Source: JBJXGV01 sp046160485
Lineage (GTDB): Bacteria > Orphanbacterota > Orphanbacteria > JBJXGV01
Direction: 5' to 3'
Length of the DNA: 64,000 bases
Assembly (NCBI GenBank): GCA_046160485.1
Contig: JBJXGV010000028.1
Coordinates: forward strand, 1-64,000
The position numbers and the translations under genes were made by a program. The first letter of the stretch is position 1; every line of letters begins with the position of its first letter. The notes under the pieces were generated by a model. That model was not told the DNA's origin. It did no database searches and was given only the letters and a program-made list of their open reading frames with translations. Positions 58,216-64,000 of this stretch are shown one piece after another.

Positions 58216-58724
58216 AATGCCAGGTCTGCGGCAAGTACCCCGCGTCCGTGCACTACACCGAACTCTCCGGCAACGCGGCGGTCGAGTACCACATCTGTCA
58301 GACTTGCGCTCAGTCGAAGGGCGTGTTCAAGGTCGCGGGCGGGCACCTGAATTTTAAGGCAGGCGATTTTCTCATCGGCATGGCTGAGAGCGGCGACGCG
58401 GAGAGCCCGGCGGCGACACAACTGGTTTGCGCCGCGTGCGGAAAAACCTACGCCGAGTTCCGCGAGTCGGGACGGCTCGGTTGCGGCGAGTGCTACACCT
58501 GCTTTGGCAAGCTTCTGCGGCCTCTCCTGCGCCGTATTCACGGATCGACGGCTCACGCGGGAAAAACACCGCCGGCCCACGCGCGCGGTGGGATGCCGCC
58601 TCCGCCCGAACTCCTTCGCCTCCGCGACGAGTTGCGCCGCGCGCTCGAGCGCGAAGATTTCGAACGCTGCGCCGAGCTGCGAGACCTGATACGCCAGGCC
58701 GAACGGAAGGAGGCGAACGAGTGA
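58212..58724 (+). CDS. mcsA: McsA, zinc-finger UVR-domain adaptor of arginine kinase McsB
   Basis: 170 residues. Four CxxC pairs bind zinc: MKCQVCGK, HICQTCAQ, LVCAACGK and GCGECYTC. A UVR (UvrB/C) motif closes the protein (LLRLRDELRRALEREDFERC, then AELRDLIRQAE). McsA activates McsB, which phosphorylates arginines to mark proteins for ClpCP. Its start overlaps the lolD stop and its stop overlaps mcsB, so the three are coupled. A ~25-residue Gly/Pro/His-rich linker separates zinc and UVR parts. Confidence 0.92.
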   Translation: MKCQVCGKYPASVHYTELSGNAAVEYHICQTCAQSKGVFKVAGGHLNFKAGDFLIGMAESGDAESPAATQLVCAACGKTYAEFRESGRLGCGECYTCFGKLLRPLLRRIHGSTAHAGKTPPAHARGGMPPPPELLRLRDELRRALEREDFERCAELRDLIRQAERKEANE

Positions 58725-59824
58725 GCCCGAGCGGCGATCTCTCCGCCAGCGGCGACGCGAACGCGCTTCTTCTGCGCATGGCGCAATCGCCGGCCGCATG
58801 GCTCTCGGGCGACGGCCCGTTTGCCGGGATCGTGCTCTCGAGCCGTGTTCGACTCGCGCGCAATCTCGGAACGATCCCGTTCGGGAATCGCGCGACGAAC
58901 GAGGAGCGTGGCCGCGTCATCGACGAGGCGCGCGCTGCGGCAACACGTGCGGCGAGCCTTTCGAGCGGCGTCTATATCGACGTGTCCGAGCTTTCCGAGG
59001 TCGACCGAACTCTTTTGTTCGAACGGCACCTCATCAGCCGCGATCTCGCCGGAGAGCAAGGCGCGCGAGGCGTGCTCGTGGAACCGAGCGAGCGCGTCTC
59101 CGTGCTCGTCAATGAAGAGGACCACCTTCGTGTGCAGGGAATCGCGCCCGGATACCAGCTCGCCGCGGCGTGGGAAACCGCCGATCGCCTCGATAATGAA
59201 CTCGCGCAGAGCCTCGAGTTCGCCTTCTCAGAGCAGTGGGGCTACCTTACGGCGTGCCCCACGAATGTCGGGACCGGTATGCGCGCGTCGGTCCTGATTC
59301 ACCTCCCGTCGCTCGTGCTGACGAAGCAGATCGGAAAAGTGCTTCAGGGGATCGCGCAGGTCGGTTTGGCGATTCGCGGGCTGCACGGCGAAGGGACCGA
59401 GGTGATGGGGAATTTCTTCCAGGTTTCGAATCAGACGACTCTCGGCGTTTCGGAATCCGAGACGATCGAGTCGCTTTCGCGCGTCACGCACCAGCTCATC
59501 GACCGCGAGCAGGAAGCCGCCCGCGTTCTCTTGCGAGATGCTCGCGTCGAGGTGGAGGACAAGGTTTTCCGCGCCCACGGAATTCTCGCGAGCTGCCGCA
59601 TGATCACATCCGAAGAAATGATGAGTCTCGCGTCCGCGGTCCGGTTCGGGGTCGAACTGGGTGTGCTCGGTTCCGTGCCGATCGCGAACCTGAATCAGAT
59701 GTTGATCCTCGCGCAGCCCGCGCACCTCGAGAAGGCCGGCGGGCTCGGCGAGGCGGTCAGCGTTCGCGACGAACGCCGCGCCGATCTGGTTCGCGGCCTG
59801 TTGCGCGGCGTCGACCCGGTGTAA
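58721..59824 (+). CDS. mcsB: Protein-arginine kinase McsB
   Basis: 367 residues from GTG 58721, preceded by GGAAGGAGG. This is the bacterial member of the phosphagen (guanidino) kinase family. VLSSRVRLARNLGTIPF is the nucleotide-binding arginine cluster, LTACPTNVGTGMRASVLIHL carries the active-site Cys region, and RGLHGEGTEVMGNFFQVSNQ and RMITSEEMM follow. McsB phosphorylates arginines of damaged proteins, which ClpC recognises. The gene is usual in Firmicutes in the order ctsR–mcsA–mcsB–clpC; here ctsR is absent and an envelope operon precedes it. Confidence 0.94.
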   Translation: MSPSGDLSASGDANALLLRMAQSPAAWLSGDGPFAGIVLSSRVRLARNLGTIPFGNRATNEERGRVIDEARAAATRAASLSSGVYIDVSELSEVDRTLLFERHLISRDLAGEQGARGVLVEPSERVSVLVNEEDHLRVQGIAPGYQLAAAWETADRLDNELAQSLEFAFSEQWGYLTACPTNVGTGMRASVLIHLPSLVLTKQIGKVLQGIAQVGLAIRGLHGEGTEVMGNFFQVSNQTTLGVSESETIESLSRVTHQLIDREQEAARVLLRDARVEVEDKVFRAHGILASCRMITSEEMMSLASAVRFGVELGVLGSVPIANLNQMLILAQPAHLEKAGGLGEAVSVRDERRADLVRGLLRGVDPV

Positions 59825-59901
59825 GCCTCAAACTCGCTATTGGCCCGTAAAGAGTGAGCCGAAGAAAGACGATAAGTAAGAGGCCTTCTGGCGCGCAGTT
59901 A

Positions 59902-59930
59902 TTGAATGGGAAAATGAATGTTGTTAGATT
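59902..59930 (+). promoter_or_regulatory. Promoter of clpC
   Basis: TTGAAT (59902–59907), 17 bases, TAGATT (59925–59930), in an unusually AT-rich 147-base gap between mcsB and clpC. It would let ClpC be made apart from McsA/B. No CtsR operator (GGTCAAA-type repeat) or CIRCE element is visible. Confidence 0.6.
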
Positions 59931-59971
59931 CGCCCATGACTCTTCTGTCCCTGTGAGGGAGGTTGCCAGAT

Positions 59972-62488
59972 ATGCATGACAGATTCACCGAGCGGGTCAG
60001 GAAAGTGATGTATTTGGCGCGCGAAGAAGCCGGGCGCCTGCATCACGACTACATTGGAACGGAGCATCTCCTGCTCGGAATCGTTCGCGAAGGCGAAGGC
60101 ATCGCGGCGACGGTTCTCGCGAACCTCGGCTTCGATCTCGATGTTATTCGCCAAGCCGTCGAGAACATGGTTTCGGGAAGCGGCGGCACCCTGACGATCG
60201 GCGAGATTCCCTTCACGCCGCGCGCGAAACGCGTGCTCGAACTCTCCGTCGAGGAGGCGCGCCTTCTCGGCCACAACTATGTCGGCACCGAGCACCTTCT
60301 GCTGGGTCTGATTCGGGAAGGCGAAGGTGTCGCGGCGCGGGTTCTGATGGAACTCGGCGCGGACAAGAAGAAGGTCAAGGAAGAAACGCTCAAACTTCTC
60401 GGCAACCAGCCGACCGCCACGCACTCCGCGTCGGCGCCGCAGAAGAGCGAGACTCCCGCGCTCGACCAGTTCGGGCGCGACCTGACGATCATGGCGCGCG
60501 AGGGGAAGCTCGACCCCGTCATCGGGCGTCAAGAAGAGATCGAGCGCGTCATTCAAGTCCTTTGCCGCAGGAAGAAGAACAACCCCGCGCTGATCGGCGA
60601 ACCCGGTGTCGGGAAGACCGCGATCGCCGAGGGCCTGGCCGAGCGGATCGCGTCGAATCACGTCCCGCACATTCTCAAGGGCAAGCGCCTCGTCTCGCTC
60701 GACCTCGCGTCGATCGTTGCCGGGACGAAGTATCGCGGGCAGTTCGAAGAGCGCCTCAAGGCCGTGATGAACGAGTTGAAGGAATCCGACAACATCATCA
60801 TCTTCATCGACGAGTTGCATACCATCGTCGGCGCCGGCGGGGCAGAGGGCGCGATCGACGCGTCGAACATGCTCAAGCCAGCGCTCGCGCGCGGAGAGGT
60901 GCAGTGCATCGGCGCCACGACGCTCGACGAGTACCGCAAGCACATCGAAAAAGACGGCGCGCTCGAACGGCGTTTCCAGCCGATCATCATCAATCCGCCG
61001 AGCGTGTTTCAAACTATCGAGATCTTGAAGGGGCTTCGCGATAAGTACGAAGCGCACCACCGCGCGAAGATCACCGACACCGCAATCGAAGCGGCGGTCA
61101 CTCTCGCCGACCGTTACATCAACGATCGGTTCCTCCCGGACAAGGCGATCGACATCATCGACGAGGCCGGCGCGCGTTCCCGCCTCGCGATCTCGACGAT
61201 TCCCCCCGACGTGCGCGAGTTCGAGAAAGAACTCGAGTCGGTCACTCAGGAGAAGGAATCGGCGATCAATCATCAAGAATTCGAGAAGGCGGCGCGGCTG
61301 CGCGACAAGGAGCGCATCCTCCGCGAGAAGCTCCACAACATCCAGAAGAGCTGGGTCGAAAGCCGCCAGGATCTCGAGGCGATCGTCGACGAAGAAGTCG
61401 TCGCGCACGTCGTTTCCAAGATGACGGGCATTCCGATGATCAAGCTCGAGGAGAAGGAGTCCGCGAAGCTTCTTCGAATGGAAGCCGAGCTGAAGAAGCG
61501 CATCGTCGGTCAGGATGAGGCCGTCGAGGCGATCTCGAAGGCCGTTCGCCGCAGCCGCGCGGGGTTGAAGGATCCGAACCGGCCGATCGGTTCATTCATC
61601 TTCCTCGGCCCGACCGGCGTCGGAAAGACCGAGTTGGCGCGCGCGCTCGCCGAGTTCCTATTCGAAGATCCCGACGCGATGATTCGCGTCGACATGTCGG
61701 AATACATGGAGAAGTTCGCGGTGTCGCGCCTCGTCGGCGCGCCTCCGGGCTACGTCGGGTACGAAGAGGGCGGCCAGCTTACGGAAAAAGTTCGCCGGCG
61801 CCCGTACAGCGTTATCCTCCTCGACGAAATCGAGAAGGCGCATCCCGACGTCTTCAACATCCTGTTGCAGATCCTCGACGACGGACAGCTCACCGACTCC
61901 TTCGGGCGCAAGGTGAACTTCCGTAATGTCGTGCTCATCATGACCTCGAACATCGGCGCACGCGATATCACGAAGGGCCAGAGCCTCGGCTTCCACAAGG
62001 AAGGCGATAACGCGCAAACCTACTCGGACATGAAGGACCGCGTGCTCGACGACGTTCGGCGCACGTTCAATCCCGAGTTCCTCAACCGAATCGAAGGCGT
62101 TATTGTCTTCCACTCGCTCGAGAAAAAGCACATGGTGGAGATCGTCGACATTCTGCTCAGCCAGTTTGGCGACAGGCTCTCGAAGCGCAGCATCTACTTC
62201 ACTATCGATGCGGGGGCGAAGGAGCTCCTCGTCGAGAAGGGATTCGATCCGCGGCTCGGAGCGCGGCCGCTTCGCAGAACGATCCAACAACTCATCGAAG
62301 ACCCGCTAGCCGAGGAAATGCTCAAGGGCAAGGTCGCGATGAACGAGACGATCATGATCACGCGCGACGGCGACGTCCTGAAGTTCGAACCGAGGCCGCC
62401 TTCCGTACCGGTCGAAGATCCGATCGAAACATCCGCAGCGGGCGCCGGCGACGCCACCGGCTCGGCCGAAGGAAATAGGAGCGAGTAG
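59972..62488 (+). CDS. clpC: ClpC, AAA+ unfoldase of ClpCP
   Basis: 838 residues from ATG 59972, with GAGGGAGG 9 bases upstream (TTG 59963 is too close to it). Two Clp-N repeats (HHDYIGTEHLLLGIVREGEG, LGHNYVGTEHLLLGLIREGE) form the domain that binds phosphoarginine. D1 has Walker A GEPGVGKT and Walker B IIFIDELHTI. The M-domain carries a UVR motif (INHQEFEKAARLRDKERILR). D2 has GPTGVGKTELARAL and VILLDEIEKAHPDVF, and a C-terminal domain follows. The arrangement is ClpC, not ClpB or ClpA. It feeds ClpP, which is not in this window. Confidence 0.96.
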   Translation: MHDRFTERVRKVMYLAREEAGRLHHDYIGTEHLLLGIVREGEGIAATVLANLGFDLDVIRQAVENMVSGSGGTLTIGEIPFTPRAKRVLELSVEEARLLGHNYVGTEHLLLGLIREGEGVAARVLMELGADKKKVKEETLKLLGNQPTATHSASAPQKSETPALDQFGRDLTIMAREGKLDPVIGRQEEIERVIQVLCRRKKNNPALIGEPGVGKTAIAEGLAERIASNHVPHILKGKRLVSLDLASIVAGTKYRGQFEERLKAVMNELKESDNIIIFIDELHTIVGAGGAEGAIDASNMLKPALARGEVQCIGATTLDEYRKHIEKDGALERRFQPIIINPPSVFQTIEILKGLRDKYEAHHRAKITDTAIEAAVTLADRYINDRFLPDKAIDIIDEAGARSRLAISTIPPDVREFEKELESVTQEKESAINHQEFEKAARLRDKERILREKLHNIQKSWVESRQDLEAIVDEEVVAHVVSKMTGIPMIKLEEKESAKLLRMEAELKKRIVGQDEAVEAISKAVRRSRAGLKDPNRPIGSFIFLGPTGVGKTELARALAEFLFEDPDAMIRVDMSEYMEKFAVSRLVGAPPGYVGYEEGGQLTEKVRRRPYSVILLDEIEKAHPDVFNILLQILDDGQLTDSFGRKVNFRNVVLIMTSNIGARDITKGQSLGFHKEGDNAQTYSDMKDRVLDDVRRTFNPEFLNRIEGVIVFHSLEKKHMVEIVDILLSQFGDRLSKRSIYFTIDAGAKELLVEKGFDPRLGARPLRRTIQQLIEDPLAEEMLKGKVAMNETIMITRDGDVLKFEPRPPSVPVEDPIETSAAGAGDATGSAEGNRSE

Positions 62489-62539
62489 GATCGCAGAAAC
62501 TACGGGATCAGGACGATCCCCGGCCCGAAAATCAGGACG

Positions 62540-64000
62540 ATGAATCGAACTCGAACCACTCCTGCGGGAGCGAGTCGCTTAACCACTTGGCCGTGGCGGC
62601 TCGCTCCTCTCCTGTTCCACGCGGCGTCCCTTCTGCTTGCGTGTGTTCCCGCGTCTGCGCAAGAGCCTTCCGCCGAGCCGATGATTCTATCGGTGACAAG
62701 CCTCGGAAACCTGCGCGTTCCGACTGAGCGCATCATTGCGCAGTCGGGAGTTCGGGCGGGCTCCCGCCTCGACCGAGCCGCCCTTCGTGCCGGCATCGAG
62801 CGACTCTTCAAAACCGGGCAGTTCTCGAACGTCGTCGTCGACTCCGAACCTGTCGACGGTGGAATCGCCGTCGTGATCCGCGTCGAGGAGAACCCGCTCG
62901 TCGAAGAGGTCCGATACGAGGGCAACGACAAACTCGACGAAGACGATCTGAAGACGAAATCGGGTCTCGTCGCCGGCGATATCCTTACGGACCAGGCGCT
63001 GCGGTCGAGCGCACGCAAGATCGTCGACGCGTACAAGGAAGAAGGCCACCTCCTGGCGAAGGTCGATCCCGCCGTCGACATCGGTGAGCCGCCGAATGAC
63101 GGGCGCGCAAAAATCACGTTCCGGATCGACGAAGGTAAGAAGGTTCACGTGAAGGGGATCGAGGTCGTCGGACTCGAGCACGTCAAGGCGGAAGACGCCG
63201 AGGGAGCGATGAAGACCAAGGAAGACCGCTGGTGGCGCGGCGGCGACTTCAAGCAGGATCTGTACGCCGAGGACCTCGATCGGATCGTCAATTTCCTGAA
63301 GGACCGTGGCTACGCGGACGCGAGCATCGTCTCCGACTCCGTTTGGACCGACGCGAACGGGCGCGACATCTTCATTCGCGTCGAGGCGGAGGAAGGACCG
63401 TTCTACCGATGGGGCGATGTCCGAACCCAGGGTAGCGCGATCATGGACGAAACGAAGTTGCTCCGCGCGGCGAGCATCGAGGCAGCCACTCCGTATAGCG
63501 AGTCAGAGTTCCAAGAGGGCCTCGAAGCGATCTACGCGCTCTACGCCGAAGAGGGCTACATCTACACGAACGTCGTCCCGGAGAAGACAAAGCGCGACTC
63601 GCTCATCGATGTCGCGTTTTTCGTGACGGACGGGCCGCCCGCGCACGTGAGCAAGATCTTCATCGGGGGGAACACGAAGACCAAAGAGCGCGTGATCCGG
63701 CGCGAGTTGACGGTTTACCCGGGTGATCTGTTCCGGCGCTCGACCCTCTTACGAAGCCAGCGCGAGATCTTTCAGCTCGGGTTCTTCGGGGACGTGCGGA
63801 TTCAGCACGAAGCCACGCGCGGCACGAACGACATCAGCCTGACGTTCGAAGTCGACGAGAAGCAAACGGGCCAGGCGAGCATGGGCGCCGGGTTCTCGAG
63901 CCAGAACGGCGCGACCGGTTTTCTCCGGCTCGGCGAGACGAACCTCTTCGGCAACGGCCAGCGCTTCGACATTCTCTGGGAGTTCGGCAACCTGACGCAG
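62540..64000 (+). CDS. bamA: BamA/Omp85 outer-membrane assembly factor, N-terminal part
   Basis: 487 codons before the window ends; the gene is cut by the edge. A signal peptide (PLLFHAASLLLACVPASAQE) is followed by POTRA repeats: residues ~50–130 (VTSLGNLRVPTERIIAQSGV; LDRAALRAGIERLFKTGQFS), ~130–210 (VEEVRYEGNDKLDEDDLKTK), ~210–300, ~300–375 and ~375–450 (HVSKIFIGGNTKTKERVIRR). The barrel begins near residue 450 (GQASMGAGFSSQNGATGFL). BamA folds and inserts outer-membrane β-barrels such as the FadL-like protein. Translation starts at ATG 62540, with AGGA just upstream. Confidence 0.93.
   Translation, partial: MNRTRTTPAGASRLTTWPWRLAPLLFHAASLLLACVPASAQEPSAEPMILSVTSLGNLRVPTERIIAQSGVRAGSRLDRAALRAGIERLFKTGQFSNVVVDSEPVDGGIAVVIRVEENPLVEEVRYEGNDKLDEDDLKTKSGLVAGDILTDQALRSSARKIVDAYKEEGHLLAKVDPAVDIGEPPNDGRAKITFRIDEGKKVHVKGIEVVGLEHVKAEDAEGAMKTKEDRWWRGGDFKQDLYAEDLDRIVNFLKDRGYADASIVSDSVWTDANGRDIFIRVEAEEGPFYRWGDVRTQGSAIMDETKLLRAASIEAATPYSESEFQEGLEAIYALYAEEGYIYTNVVPEKTKRDSLIDVAFFVTDGPPAHVSKIFIGGNTKTKERVIRRELTVYPGDLFRRSTLLRSQREIFQLGFFGDVRIQHEATRGTNDISLTFEVDEKQTGQASMGAGFSSQNGATGFLRLGETNLFGNGQRFDILWEFGNLTQ

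Noticed and set aside
59825..59971. CtsR or CIRCE operator before clpC
   Set aside because: No GGTCAAA-type direct repeat or TTAGCACTC inverted repeat found; only a sigma-70-type promoter.
62504..62520. Hairpin between clpC and bamA (GGGATC/GATCCC)
   Set aside because: Only 6 base pairs, 5-base loop and no T-run; not convincing as terminator or regulator.
1..64000. CRISPR arrays, insertion sequences, prophage, tRNA or rRNA genes
   Set aside because: None found by reading; gene order is that of ordinary chromosomal operons with even base composition apart from short intergenic AT-rich patches.

Overview
The window is a dense, GC-rich (roughly two-thirds G+C) stretch of bacterial chromosome with no rRNA, tRNA, CRISPR array or insertion sequence that I could find. 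The cell is clearly double-membraned: it encodes BamA, a LolC/E–LolD lipoprotein-release transporter, a FadL-like outer-membrane barrel, many lipoproteins and a polysaccharide flippase. It also carries McsA–McsB–ClpC, a protein-arginine-phosphorylation system best known from Firmicutes, a full Bat operon, an SbsA-type Ig-like lipoprotein, a 31-residue AURKAIP1/COX24-type protein, and a subtilase ending in a FlgD/T9SS-like domain. This mix suggests a member of the FCB superphylum or a neighbouring candidate phylum (an Eisenbacteria-type organism is plausible). That placement is inference from gene content only.

Layout. 1–7649: 3' end of trmFO, xerC, argF, an Ig-like lipoprotein, sppA, HU, the tiny AURKAIP1-like gene, a TonB-like protein and a secreted subtilase. 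7760–16235: an eight-gene Bat cluster (moxR, DUF58, a BatD-like protein, batA, batB, batC, batD, batE) with overlapping or nearly abutting genes. 16236–20359: a group-2 sigma-70 factor, two very small membrane proteins, a TPR lipoprotein and a PspF-like sigma-54 activator. Good sigma-54 promoter matches lie before both the sigma factor and the activator. 20356–31111: an alkaline-phosphatase-superfamily enzyme (minus strand), a nuclease-like protein of unknown function, a flippase and a CDF metal transporter (minus strand), then a panE-like reductase, a second phosphatase-superfamily lipoprotein fused to TPRs, and gnd. 31151–33120 (minus): a monohaem lipoprotein cytochrome and a FadL-like porin. 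33154–38388: an envelope-stress-like cluster of TPR lipoprotein, LolB-like lipoprotein, ECF sigma factor, anti-sigma factor and an HtrA homologue that lacks two of its three catalytic residues. 38448–45452: DUF4837-like lipoprotein, aroB, TPR, aroQ, accB, pilT, accC, comB. 45588–53469: thiE, ftsK, rimO, polA, coaE. 53474–62488: prfB with the programmed frameshift, lysS, lolC/E, lolD with a likely ATT start, mcsA, mcsB, clpC. 62540–64000: 5' part of bamA.

Most genes are translationally coupled through ATGA, GTGA or slightly larger overlaps, and GTG starts are common. Sigma-70-type promoters repeatedly show a -10 element beginning TAG (TAGATT three times). Points most worth a second look are the two sigma-54 promoters around the sigma/activator block, the pseudo-HtrA, the hidden 31-residue ribosomal-type protein, the ATT-initiated lolD, and McsAB–ClpC without CtsR in a Gram-negative cell.
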